Below are positions 45,701 to 56,854 of a stretch of DNA of 64,000 nucleotides, in pieces. The DNA comes from Symsagittifera roscoffensis (lineage: Eukaryota; Xenacoelomorpha; Acoela; Convolutidae), in the NCBI RefSeq assembly GCF_963678635.1, contig NC_087065.1, positions 6,161,209-6,225,208 on the forward strand, read 5' to 3'. A program made the translations under genes and the position numbers. Below the pieces are notes generated by a model. It worked only from the letters and a program-made list of their open reading frames with translations. It did not search any database and was not told where the DNA came from. Every line of letters begins with the position of its first letter. The first letter of the stretch is position 1.

Positions 45701-48414
45701 TAAAGCTCAGGACAACAATACCTTTTGAATGATAGAAACATTCCCTCAAAAGTGGCTAGTTAAAAAGTCGAATTTCGTTTGAAAAAAAAAAACCCTTCCC
45801 GAGAAAGAATATTCCTTTATTTTTGTTACCAAAGTCGGAAATTGATCGAAAAATCAAAATTCTTTTCTTGCAATGAAAAGTCAGGATACAATTTTTTGAA
45901 ATTCACGATACATTTGCTTAAATTAACAATCAAGTATACTGAAACTAAACACAAAAACATAACAAGACTGCTCATATCAAGGCGGAGCCCTGAATGTTCT
46001 GACTGCATTTTAAGGTCCATAAAGCAGTATAGCCTAAAACAATTTAAATGTAATAAAAATAAAATGAATTTTTTTTTAATTTTGAGATTTTTTGTGAGAA
46101 TTATCCCCCCACACGCCATATAAAGTACAAAGTGAGAAGCTTCGCTCCTAGTAACTGATCAATTATGGTAAAAAAAACTTCCTCCAACAAAATTGAAACA
46201 AGACTGCTCGTATCAGGGCGAAGCCCTGAATGTTCCGACTGCCTTTTAAGGTTTATAGAGCGGTAGTAACATAAAAAAAATTAAATGTAATGAAATAAAA
46301 TGAAAATTTTTTTAACAAAGTTTGAAATTTTTTGATGAAATTATCCCCCCCACACGCCATATAACGAACTAATGAATAAATTTTGCACCTTGTATCAAAT
46401 CAATTATGGCTAATAAACTTCTTTCAACCAAGTTAGAACAATTTCTAAGACAAATTAAATCTCCGCTTACGCGCTAATAGCGCGAAATATATCGCGCGTC
46501 AATTGTCCCAAATTGGGCAAAATGGCAATCTTTAAACCCCCATAACTTTACGAAAAATGATCACAGGTGAAATATCTTTTCAAATTTAAGCTCAGGACAA
46601 CAATAACTTTTGAATAATTTTCAAAAATTTCGTCACAAATGGCTCGTTAAAAAGTCGAAATTGGTCTGAAGAAAAAAAAACACCCCGAGCACAAATGTTT
46701 CGTTACTTTTGTTACGAAAGTCAGAACAAAAAGGTATAATGCTGATAAATCCAACATAACAACTCAATTTTATCTGCAAAAATTGGTAACTTTGAAGTTC
46801 TTACGATTGGACTCGTTCTTCAAAAGCCTGTGCTAATATCAAGATTGAAAAGTTGCGGGCAAATTTTTTTTAAAAGGTCTGCTCAGTTGTGTTAAGTTAA
46901 ATCCGAAAATACATTTAAAGAGAAACTTTCATACTTCAGATCAATTGCGCAATTTTTAAGAAAGGTCATCCAAAAGAGCAAAAAGTATATAATTTAAAAA
47001 ACGTCAGATCAACATTTTAGGTTAACAAAAATTATCCCGACTAAAGCCGTTTGGGGGCGGGGATGGGAATGATAGTTCTAAGTTAGGAATTTTCAGCCAA
47101 TCAGAATCGAGCAATTTACATGTAGCGCTTAGCAAATTTAATGCGAATGGGGGGGGGGGGGGGTGAGAATAACTTGATCCATTATCCTAGAGAAAAAGTC
47201 ATGCCTTAGGCTCTTATTTATCTAATTCAAAATCCCAAAAAAAACATCGTAGTTTTAAAGTTTTTTACACCATTTGGTTGAAATTGTCTGACCTTGAATA
47301 GTTTCTGGGACTCCCTGTGGCATATGGGGTAGAAGACTTGACTCATGGACAGCAGCTGTTGATTCAGAGCTGTGGAGTCCATCTGTTTACACACAGAGTC
47401 ACTCTGCATCAGAGTCTTGTTCTGGAAGTAGGACTGGAACATGTTGTTCAGCTCCCTAGACCAGACAACCAACCAGAACATTAACTGGTAGAGCCACCAT
47501 CACTTTATCTTACTCAAGAGAGAAATTGTCTGATAGAGAAACTGTCATCATAGGAAGTGTTCAGCTGACAAAATTTTTCTTCTTTTTTCTTTCATCTCGG
47601 ATGTATTTTAATGAAATAATTTAAGTAAAGCGTGCAAATAACATTGAAAAAAGAGTCAGCTCTAGAATTTTTTCGAGGCTAAGGAAAGATAATATTTTTT
47701 AGGTCGAGCGTTTTATGCTCAGATTCAAATAAATACGCCCCTAATAGACCAAACTGATTTTCTGAGCTCTCTTAAAACACCATAAAGACACTATTTGGAC
47801 AAAAATGTCTGAGCTGCAGACCAACCTTTAGAAAAGAAACAGGCGAAAAAGGCCGTTTTTGGGCATTTCTTGGAGGGTTTTGATTAAAAAAAAAATGCGT
47901 TTTTTCGGCGCGCGCTCCCAAACCAAACTAATATAAATCGGCGTCAAATGCGCCTTTTGTGAAATTTTAGGATCAGTCGGCCAAAAAGACAAGTCGTTTA
48001 ACTTTTAAAAGTACCAAACGGGAGACCTTTTGGGCGGCGAAGGGGGAGGAAAGAAAGCCCCCCCCCCCCACTAAATACGCCCCTAATTGAAAATTACATC
48101 TATTACACCTACAATAACATTTATTGCAAGTAAATTGTCAAATGAACAATTTTTGACATAATTAAAATAAATTGTGCTTTAACGAAGTGGTTGGAAACTG
48201 GAAAAAAAAATTCCAGATATACTTATAATAAGGTACCCCATGGTAATTTGACTGCACTGGTAGATGGTGTTGTCCCCATAGGGGGTCAAATGTCTCTCTA
48301 TGCTGTTGAACTCCTCTTTAGCTTGTGAGTAGAAGGCACTCTTTAGACAGTCGTACCATGTCGGACCCCCGCTCACTCGTGCGATGGCGCACAAAGACGA
48401 AAGGAGGAGAAGGT
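42749..48414 (-). CDS. Cysteine-rich secreted or surface protein, first exon not found
   Basis: Four exons in transcript order: 48,414-48,237, 47,455-47,293, 43,919-43,735 and 42,986-42,749 including the stop. Each intron has GT-AG ends, and phases 2, 0 and 2 match, giving about 254 aa. The first recognised exon starts in phase 1 within a hydrophobic signal peptide (LLLLSSLCAIARVSG), so a short upstream exon with the Met is missing. The mature part has ten cysteines in order 2-2-3-3 by exon, with motifs TWYDCLKS, SVCKQMD, HLCPDY, FCPGTNW and DVCRIA, plus two N-glycosylation sequons (NKT, NNS). The C-terminus has a hydrophobic stretch (LPLSLALVALIPSVISS) suited to a membrane or GPI anchor. Exons are about 50% GC, far above the introns. 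I do not recognise the family. Confidence 0.75.
42987..43734 (-). other. Intron of the cysteine-rich gene (748 nt)
   Basis: Donor GTACGC, acceptor TTGTTTCAG, phase 2. It contains a copy of the TGTGCAA..AGCAC short motif near 43,060 and otherwise AT-rich sequence. Confidence 0.75.
44085..44610 (+). repeat. 0.5-kb dispersed repeat, copy 1
   Basis: Starts with AAGACTGCTCGCATCAGGGCGAAG..GTTCCGACTGC, has internal blocks TCTCCGCTTACC, ATATATCGCGCGTTAATTG and GCAATCTTTAAACCC, and ends in GAAAGTCGGAACAA. No ORF. Start and end carry GTTCCGACT and its complement, like short terminal inverted repeats. Confidence 0.75.
45365..45860 (+). repeat. 0.5-kb dispersed repeat, copy 2
   Basis: Same family as 44,085. 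The CCGCTTAC..CGCGCG segment is deleted between TTTGGAA and GGAATTGTCCC near 45,610. Confidence 0.7.
45955..46160 (+). repeat. 0.5-kb dispersed repeat, copy 3 (5' part)
   Basis: Holds only the start (AACAAGACTGCTCATATCAAGG..GTTCTGACTGC) through the ATCCCCCCACACGCC block, then is cut off by copy 4. Confidence 0.7.
46190..46735 (+). repeat. 0.5-kb dispersed repeat, copy 4 (most complete)
   Basis: Complete order of blocks, ending GTTACGAAAGTCAGAACAA. Contains a GCGCTAATAGCGCG and ATATATCGCGCG pair able to form short hairpins. Confidence 0.75.
47149..47163 (+). repeat. G15 homopolymer
   Basis: Fifteen consecutive G in the large intron; G-quadruplex-prone and length-uncertain. Confidence 0.95.
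47456..48236 (-). other. Intron of the cysteine-rich gene (781 nt)
   Basis: Donor GTACCT, acceptor TGGTCTAG, phase 2. Most of it is one copy of the GGCGAAAAAGGC repeat (47,700-48,080). Confidence 0.75.
47700..48080 (+). repeat. GGCGAAAAAGGC dispersed repeat, copy 1
   Basis: Shares ordered blocks with 53,325-53,640: GACCAAACTGATTTT, AACAGGCGAAAAAGGC, TTTGGCGCGCGCTCCC, and GGCGTCAAATGCGCC (GGCACCAAAGGCGCC in the other copy). It ends in a C-rich tract. No coding signal. Confidence 0.7.
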
Positions 48415-49189
48415 CTAGAAAAGAAGGGATGCTCAGATGACCGAATGACCGAATGGTCAAAATCTTCAACTAGTCATTGATTTTAAACTGTCCAAATTTA
48501 ACTGATTTTGAGGATTATTTTGTTTAGATTTCCAACTATATATTTGGACTATTCAACCACGAACAGTTTTTTGAGAACCTCATTAAGCTATAACGAGCCC
48601 GACCTCATTGTCGGTTTTTCAAAGGCAGGTTTTTCAATGGTTTTTCATTGTTGGTTTTTCAAAACAAGCAGGTTTTTCAAAGGCGAAAAACGAGGTGATT
48701 CACGGCAGTTGATTGTTTGTTGTTTCTTTTTGGCAATTTCTTAAGTTTTTTTTGGAAACGAGGCAACTGACTTAAACAACAACTTTTAAGAAAGAAATGG
48801 AATAATATTTTTTGAAAGAATTGCAATAAAAATAGATTGAAACCTTCTTGATCCGATTGTTTTTGTTCAATTGAATCAGATTGGCAAATCTGACAACCGG
48901 AAAAACTCGAACAGGTTTTTTAAAGCCGAGAGAACTTTTTTGGTTTTTAAAGACCGGAGTCGCGATTGGCCTGAAATTGTTTTTAATGTACCTGGAATTG
49001 TTAAGATTATACCCATACTTGACGATATATCAATGAGTCAAACAGACATGAAAGAGAAAAATGAAAAATTATACTTTTTCTTTAATTGTCGACACTTTTG
49101 CCGCAAAAACAGCTAACTTAGTTTTTTGTTCTGAATTTCGAATATTTATACTTTGATTGGTTTTTTTAATTGGTCATTTTTGACTTCTT
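48415..49189. other. Upstream region of the cysteine-rich gene
   Basis: The missing first exon and promoter of the minus-strand gene should lie here or further right. I see several ATG codons but no convincing short exon. A run of AGGTTTTTCAA-like short repeats occupies about 48,610-48,690. Confidence 0.45.
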
Positions 49190-49600
49190 AACTGAAAAAT
49201 TTTGACAGAATTTTTGATATCATTTGAAAGATATTGCTTTGCTGAGCTCAAATTCAAACAGTTTTTTCACCTGTGATCTTTTTGTAAAGTTATGGGGTTT
49301 GAAAGTTGGCCAATTTGGGATGAGTAACGCGCAAAACTTTGTGTTATTATGACAGGTGCGAGCGGCAGTTTACTCCGTTCCAAATTGAATTTGACCGTAT
49401 GGTTAGAATACTACAAAGATGAAGAACAGAAATAAATCTATTTGAAGTTTAATTTAGCGGGTCGGTAGTTTGTAGTCTACATTTTTTTCTTTTTTTTTCA
49501 ATAATTTCGTCATTTTCTTAACTGAAAAACTTATGAATTGGCCTTAAAGGTCAATCGGAACATTCAGGGCTTCACCTTGATGTTTGGTCAGTTTGTTTTG
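49190..49600 (-). repeat. 0.5-kb dispersed repeat, inverted copy
   Basis: The minus strand matches the 44-47 kb family: CACCTGTGATC, TTATGGGGTTTGAAAG and GGCCTTAAAGGTCAATCGGAACATTCAGGGC appear in reverse order and complement. Confidence 0.65.
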
Positions 49601-50209
49601 TTTTATAATTTATGAACTTATCTTCAGTTTTAACTTGTCTCCAGTAATAACTTGTATAAAATTTCTCAATAACTTACTTTGAAACTGAAGAATCCCAGCT
49701 GATTCAAACTTTTGAATCCAATGGAAACAAAAACCACTAAAAACAGGTTCGTATAGTCATTCCCAAAACAGTTAACTGATTTCGTAGTAAACTGTGTTTG
49801 CTACGAAACCAATTTGATAAAATCTGGACGAAAAAATGGTAAAATGTCCTGGCAAAATGATTAAGTAAAATTGTCGAAAAAAATTACGAACCAGCCCTGA
49901 GATCCTCCTTCTTGACTTTAAACAAAATTTACTGAAATAAATTTTTAAAAAAATAGTTTTCCTTTTAATTGAAACCATAGTGAACAAATATAAAACTTAA
50001 GGATGCAGAGAAAAAACAATTATCTTCCGAAATTGTGATCTTTCTCTTTCAAAATTAACAACATGGTATCAGTAACACGGAAAACTAGGGAAACAAAGAC
50101 CACATATCCCGGAGCTCTAATTTGCTGACATTTTGTTTTAACAATCATTTTTGTTCTCCTGGCAAACTTTGGCTTTTTAACTTACCGTTTTTATCGTAGT
50201 TTTGTTTTC

Positions 50210-50660
50210 CCTTGCAATAAGCAAGGGTATTGCAATCGGGTAATATAATTTTGTCCGTAAATAACGTTGTTCGCAAAATATTCAAAGTAAGAAATAGTAA
50301 AATTAAGTGCAGTTTACAATTAATTCAAACTTCTTTGCCCCTCTATCCTACTTGATTTGGAGATAACAATTACGCCTGGGATTGAAAAGGTCCTACGTTC
50401 GAATCTAACAGGACCTGTTTTTTTAACGAAGAATTCCGCTTCAAAAAAATGGCCGGCCAATGATTTGTCTGCTGATGTCTTATTGACTGCGTTACGACAT
50501 CGTATTATTTGTTTTATTGAACTTATTTTACTGTGTATTGGCTTGTAGAGCTTTGATTTAGTTCTGTTGTTTGTAATTTTTTAATTTTGTATATATATTT
50601 TTTGTTTTTGTTTCCGCCTAAAAATTTTATTCTGCCGAATGATTTCGGCTCACACTTTAT
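50210..50660 (+). mobile_element. tRNA-derived SINE-like element, copy 1
   Basis: Begins CCCTTGCAATAAGCAAGGGTATTGCAATCGGGTA. An internal tRNA-like part with the B-box-like CGTTCGAATCTAACAGG (50,396-50,412) follows, then a unique tail ending in GAGCTTTG. About 0.7 kb downstream a second copy has the same order of blocks, including an element-specific AATACGCCTGGGA segment. Confidence 0.65.
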
Positions 50661-50909
50661 CGTCTTAGTAGCTTAATTTTGAATCGTATTATTGGGATAC
50701 ATCATTTTTATGCTCACTGGATTGCACAAATTGAGAAAATCTCAAAAAGTATTGTTCAAGTTTTTCATGACATTTTTTTCTGTTTTTTTTTCTTTTTTTT
50801 TCGGCTTGATCAGTTCGTTCTATATTATAATGGTTTTGAAAAGGACTGAATCATTTGCGTGCATGTGTTGGGCTATTTGGCACGTATAAAAATTTTTTTC
50901 TAATGATTT

Positions 50910-51400
50910 GCTTTTTACCCTTGCGATAAGCAAGGGTATTACAATCGGGTACTAGATTTTTTCCCGTAAATGTCTTTGTTTACAAAATGTCAAAGTTAGA
51001 AAAGCTAACTTTTTGTCTCAGTTCATTTTAGTTTTTTTGCGTCTCCGGCACACTTGGCCTGGAGTTAACAAATACGCCTGGGACGTCAATAGTCTTAGGT
51101 TCGAACCTGGCAGAAACGGTTTTTTTTCAGCTGGAAATATTCTGTTTCAAAAAATTGTCGGCTTACGGTTTAACTGCTTATGTTTTGTCAGCTTAGTTGC
51201 TCATCGTATAATTGATTTTTTGCTGCACCTATTTTGCATTGTAGTTACTTATAGTGTTTTGATTTACTTCTGCTTTTTGTAACTTCTTGGTTCGTATTTT
51301 TTCTTTTTGTTTCTTTTTTCGCTTGAAAAATTTATTCTGCTCAAATGACTTCAGCTTGTTTTGTATCGGCTTAGTGATCTAATTTAAATTCTTTTAAAGG
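50910..51400 (+). mobile_element. tRNA-derived SINE-like element, copy 2
   Basis: Begins CCCTTGCGATAAGCAAGGGTATTACAATCGGGTA. An A-box-like TTGGCCTGGAGTT and a perfect B-box GGTTCGAACC (51,098-51,107) are present, spaced as in a tRNA. The tail TTGTCGGCTTACGG..GTTGCTCATCG matches the other copies. Likely transcribed by polymerase III and mobilised by a LINE. Confidence 0.7.
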
Positions 51401-52480
51401 TAATCAAAATTTTTATGATCACTGGAGTGCACGTATTGCTAAGGTTTTTATAGAAATAACAGCTCATTTCAGTCCTCAGTTGAATATGCTTAAAATGCAA
51501 CAATATAAGTAGCCGATTGCATTTTTACCATCAGTGCCATTTTCAGCTATGCACTTATCAACTACCCCCGATCAAGGTCAACTACTCAAGCAAGTTTAAT
51601 AATGCTTACAAATAGTTGATATTTGGTCAATTTAAGTTTTTTGAGCTTATGCGACTACTTTTTCATCATGTCGCGTGTGAAAGAAGTCCATAGTTCTAAG
51701 ACCACAGTGTTTGACAGGCTGCATACCACTTAGCATGCATAGTGCGGATTCTGCGCCGAATGATGGGAAAAATTAACAGCTAGTCGCAATTTATTAATCA
51801 AAAATACTGAAAAATTGCAGTTATCTCAGTGAAAAGATAAAATTCAAGGAATTAAATTCAATTAATTTAATGTAAAATGCGCCCAACACCAAAGCAGCAC
51901 CGAGACACGAATTTTCTTCAGAAAAAAAACTTTTTTGTTTTTTGGGAGGAATTTAATTATATTTTGTCAGATTTATTGGGTCTCTGCATAGGCCGTTATC
52001 GAATAGGACATTTTGACGATTCTGGTTAGTTGAAGTCTTATCATTATTTTGTCTTTGTGTCAGTAGTCATGAGAAAAACCTTTTCCTATGTTTCTTTATC
52101 AGCATGCCGCAATTTTATTAGAAAAGCGCTCACTAAGAAGTAAGATTTTTTTGCCTAAGCTTGTAATTTTTCGGCAAATTAGTTTTGAGAGTGAATAAGA
52201 CTACTTAAAAAGCAATTCATTTTTTCGGCTAGATGAGAATTTCAAACAGGACACATGTTATTAGATTTGTCGAGGGGCTGTTCTAGGTTTTCATCAAGGG
52301 GGGCTTAGTTTTCATTAAATTTCATTAGGAGGTCAAACTGTGTATTCTGTGAACTTTCTTTAAGCAGTTTCCGAACAGGCTGAAAACAAATTAGCAACGT
52401 GGCTACTTTTTGTTTATTGTTTTGCTGTTTTGAATTCCACAAATAAATAGCTGCAACATCTTTCGCTCAAAATTGCCCCA
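51400..52480. other. Intergenic, no gene seen
   Basis: AT-rich, without credible ORFs or recognised repeats. Confidence 0.6.
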
Positions 52481-52489
52481 AAATCAGTA

Positions 52490-52760
52490 AAGTTTGCGGA
52501 ATCTGAAACAGTTTGCGGAACCTATAAACAAATATGCAGTCATTGCATTAAACACCAGTTTTGCGGGATTCGCATACGTTTGCGGAATCCTCTTACTTTT
52601 ACGGAATCCGCTAAAATTTGCAGGATCCAGATAACAACTTGTTATATTCGCTCGTTGCCGAATCCGCGAAACAAGTAATGAGCCGACCATTTTTTACGCA
52701 ATAGGATAATTGTGCGCGGAATTTACGGAATCTTTGTAAGCTTCGAATCCGCTTACAAAT
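52490..52760. repeat. Cluster of TTTGCGGAATCC-like motifs
   Basis: About ten variants of (T)TTGCGGAATCC or its complement occur in 270 bp (for example 52,493, 52,512, 52,561, 52,578, 52,597, 52,617, 52,659, 52,716, 52,745), at irregular spacing and on both strands. No ORF of interest. Confidence 0.55.
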
Positions 52761-53019
52761 TAGAACTTGCTTAAATATATTTTTCTATATTCGAGTGACC
52801 CGCAGACACCAAATTGTAAGCCTATCTAGTGCACAGTTTGGCTTCGTAATGCTGGTTTAAGGTCGACCTTTTTTTCAGGTCGACCAAACTGAACTTTCCG
52901 GGCTCTATTAAAAACTCCATATTTTTCCTAAAATGTCTGCCTTGTAGTAAATTTTTGAGAAAAAAAGCGGCCAAATTGACGTCTTACCCGCAAAGAATCG
53001 TAAAAAGAGAAAATAATCG

Positions 53020-53330
53020 ATTAAATTATAATTATAATTGTACTTTAAGCAAAAATATTATTAATTGTAAGCGCCAATTTTAGATAGTTAAACGATTTGT
53101 AATCCATCATAATGATAACATTTTTGGTGACATTTTAATAAATTATAATCAATTATCAGTCATTATAATTTTTCCGAAAATCTCTGATAACCTATTATAA
53201 TAGATTATAATCCCTTTTTCTATCAAAATATTATCTCATAAAAAATCAATTATAATAGATTACGAATGTAGCTATGCTGTATAAAAGTACAGTACAAAAC
53301 AAATTTAATGTAAGTTTAAGCTATGAGCAG
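53020..53330. repeat. ATTATAATC-rich region, left part
   Basis: Dense, imperfect, near-palindromic ATTATAAT/GATTATAATC units on both strands. Confidence 0.75.
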
Positions 53331-53640
53331 GGGCGGATCTAGGACTTTCTCGGGGGAGGAGGCGGATTTTCAAAAAATTTTCGAAAATTTTTTTCGACGT
53401 TTTTCTTAGGTTGACCAAATTGATTTTATGAGTTCTCCTACCTCACTGTGAAATCCCCATTTTGCTCAATTTTTTTGAGCCGCAGGCAAAATTATGAAAA
53501 AAAAACAGGCGAAAAAGGCGTTTTTAGACAATTTTTGGCAATTTTTGATCTAAAAATCGCAATTTTTGGCGCGCTCCCCCCCTCAAAATTAGTAAATATT
53601 GGCACCAAAGGCGCCCTTAGAAAGTCACCAAGGCTCCGTC
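53325..53640 (+). repeat. GGCGAAAAAGGC dispersed repeat, copy 2
   Basis: Lies between the two ATTATAATC-rich parts, as if inserted into them. It starts AGGGGCGGATCTAGGACTTTC and shares ordered blocks with 47,700-48,080. A partial third copy is at about 52,858-52,990. Confidence 0.7.
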
Positions 53641-53689
53641 ATCAAAAATGGATATCTCAAGATAGTTCAAAGCGATGACACAAAAGTTG

Positions 53690-53910
53690 AATACTAATGG
53701 ATTATAATCCATTATAATGGATTACAATTCAATAAAAAGTGAGAAAAAAAATCCAAAAAAATCGATTATAATCGATTATAAACGATTAAAATGATTTTCA
53801 TTGTTTTGAAAAATAGTAGCATTATAATCCATTTTTAATCGATTATAATCAATTCTTTTTGAAATTTATGGAGACTGACAATAAAAATCCATTAAAATCT
53901 ATTATTTTAT
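53690..53910. repeat. ATTATAATC-rich region, right part
   Basis: Continuation of the 53,020-53,330 motif: GGATTATAATCCATTATAATGG, then AATCGATTATAATCGATTATAA and similar units. Confidence 0.75.
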
Positions 53911-56638
53911 CTTTTTACTGAGTGCGGGTAGGGCAATTTTTGGGAGCTTTCTACCAAATTTTTCGGAAGTCTCAACCTCTCATATTCGAGTTATATGGTG
54001 GCACCGAAAGGCGGCTTTAGAAATAGTTTTGGGTTGGCCAACCGAAACTGGGTGTCACGAATTAGTACCGAAGAAGGTGGCATATAAGTAGCGTCTTGAT
54101 AGCAATTTTTGGTGAACCAAATTTTTGGTTTACAATTTTCGAGGGGACCTCCGTCGAATTACCACTAAATTTGCACTTGGACTGGTTCACCTTTAACTGA
54201 AAATACGCTGCCTTGAAACAGAAATTTTTTTTTGTATTACTTACGTAGGATGAAGGAGAAAAGGTTACATTCCACAGATACCATTCCAAAATAAAAATAG
54301 GGACAGATGATTGATATTCAGCAAATCAAAGTAGAGAAACTAGACTACGTAGACGTGACTTCAACCATAACGGTGTTGTTGAAATACAGCTAGCAACTTT
54401 TGTTATTTTGGCATTAAGTTGCTGGAAATTGTTCTTGATGGGCAATCGTTATGCGTTCAAGGTTGTCTGATTATGATCGATCCAAATAGACATTTCTGTG
54501 GCTAAGGAAATATATTAAGGGCGATATTGATATTTTAAAGAAACTTGGTTGGCTATAGTTTAAAAGCAAGATTAACTAACTTTTGATAAGAATTTGTACA
54601 CCAACTTGATGTGAAACAAACATTATAGTCGTACCATTTCGGCGTGAAAATTTAACTTCAATCAAACTCTGATTGTCAAACTTTGCGATTTAACTCATTT
54701 ATAAATTCTTACCATATGGTACGACAAATTATAAAATACGTGATCTTAATAGCCAATGTACAAAATCACCAGAAGCGAATTGAGATGAAGGTTTCAAAAC
54801 TACGTGGTTCTACTATATGCGGGTTCGTTTCGTTCCAAATCATACTTTTTGATCTTAAATCACTAATGCAGTTAAGACCTTAACCCCTAGCTTTACCTAT
54901 GCCGAGTTTCACATCATTTAAAGTTTTAGTATAATGCATAACGATTGTCGTCAATATAGAACTATTACATATGGTAATTCTTTTGTTTTCAGTATCAAAT
55001 AAAGTAAAATAGTTACCAATAAATTACGAAAATGCAAGTTATGATTATGGCTGTTAGACAAAAATTTTTTCTGAAAAATTATAAGTCCGTTTTTTGAAGT
55101 AAAAATTCAGATAAATTGCAAGTAATAGGAATTTTGAAAGTGAAAAAATATAATATTTTAAATTTAGAAACACTTTTCATCAAACAATTGAACCTTAACC
55201 TTTTGTTGTGTTGTTGAACAAACGTCTGATCATGTGAATTTAAACTTCAAAGGGGAATTGGGATTTATCTCGAGCCCTCTAAATCACATGTCATGTTTGC
55301 ATGTGCGACGTCTGCCTATGATATAATTGAAAACTCTACTAAGGGTTTATTTGAATTCAGAAATTGGACACTCATTAATGTTGGCGAACTGTCAATACAT
55401 GCTTGGACGACCTAAGAAGGTCAACATATCATTACATAAGGGCATAAATGGAAAGGGGTGGATTTGAATGGTGGGGGTTTATGCTTTGGATAATTCTCTT
55501 GAGGAGTTCGAACCCCCTTACCACGGAGAACCTATCCTCGTTAGACCCTAGACACATGTATTGGAAACCTATCGAAATCGGCTCTTCGAAGTCGGCCAGA
55601 CTAAACTATTCATTAGGATGTATAGTTTGATTGGGCTGTTTGACCGGAACCTTTCTTGTCAGTGTCCTAATTGTTTTTTTTGAAAAGGTTCCACAAGGTT
55701 GTCAAGCTCATATCATGTATTTTGGTCGTCAAAATTATTTTTCACGACTCTCGCCAAAAATTTAACACACATCATCGAGGCAAAACTATTGCGTCCCTAG
55801 CAAAAAAACCCAAAAAAAAACTACCCAAAAAAACCTCTTTGGAAGGTTCAAGGTTTTGAATTGAAAAATGCAGTTTTTGACCACATGGCTGAGATAAAAA
55901 AAAAGTACCAGCTCTCAAAAAACGCCATGAAAAGTACACACCAACCAAAACCTGCAAATCTGTGAATTTTATTTGAGTCTTTTGGGAAAACACTTAATAC
56001 ATGTAGTGAGTCTTATTAATGGTAATAACTTTAAAGTCTGCTCCAGAGAATTTATTCAACCCGTTATTAAATTCGCTGGGGATATTCCTCTTATGGGGCC
56101 GAAAGAAGCTCCACACTTGAAAAGTAAGCGCAAAAATTAACTGTGCTGGTTAGCTAATTTAATTTTGAAATAGAAAAACAGAAAAAAAACCGCAAAGCCA
56201 CGTTGACTGAGAGTTATTGCAATTGCGAATAGAATTCAAATAGCCATGTTTGTCGCAACTTCAAAACGGGTACAAAAATGTTGTGTTTTTATAAATTTAT
56301 CGAAAAAAGTATTTAGAACTTTTTGGTTTGACCAAAAACTTCTTGGTATTTAATCTCATTTTGCTTCAGTTCTTATAAGTAATACCTCTACTATGCTAGG
56401 TAACGATGAAAATTATTAAATTCGCAACAATTGTTGTTTAAAATTTAAGCTAATTTTTTGGGTTCTCCTTAAGATCTTAGAAATCTTTCAAAATATTGGA
56501 GAATCTTCAAACACTCTTGAAAAACTTTGAAGATCTTTCCGCAAATTTCACAAAATTTTCAAAATTGCTTAATGAGCCGCAGAGCCATCATTGAAGTTTT
56601 TGAAGATGTTGTAAAGATTTTTCAATTGTTTCAAATCT
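53911..56638. other. Intergenic, no gene seen
   Basis: About 2.7 kb without credible coding sequence. A minus-strand GGGGTTCGAACTCC (about 55,504-55,517) is B-box-like and may be a decayed SINE head. Confidence 0.5.
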
Positions 56639-56854
56639 GTGATAACTCAGGGAACTTCCCATAGCTCAAAGATTGTAAGACTAATTAGAGGTCTAAGAAT
56701 TTAATTGAGAACGATCTTTCTATTCTTTTTCTAAGCTCAGATCTACTGGCTTTGACCCATAGCTTTGTATGGTAGAATGAATTTGCAGTCATTCTCTTTT
56801 CAGGTTAGCTCTTCTGGCCTTTAAATTAGTAGTAGCCCAATCAAGGTCACTGCA
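56639..56854 (-). repeat. 3' LTR of decayed minus-strand Ty3/gypsy element (approximate)
   Basis: Aligns with about 62,538-62,842: shared blocks are CTTTCTATTCTTTTTCTAAGCTCAGATCTACTGGC, GCTTTGTATGGTAGA and CAAGGTCACTGCA. Identity is clearly lower than in the giant element's LTRs, so this insertion is older. Edges are approximate. Confidence 0.65.

Larger units (their letters stand above)
43920..47292 (-). other. Large intron of the cysteine-rich gene (3,373 nt)
   Basis: Donor GTCAGA, acceptor ATTCTAG, phase 0. It is packed with four same-orientation copies of a 0.5-kb dispersed repeat and a G15 tract. Confidence 0.75.
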
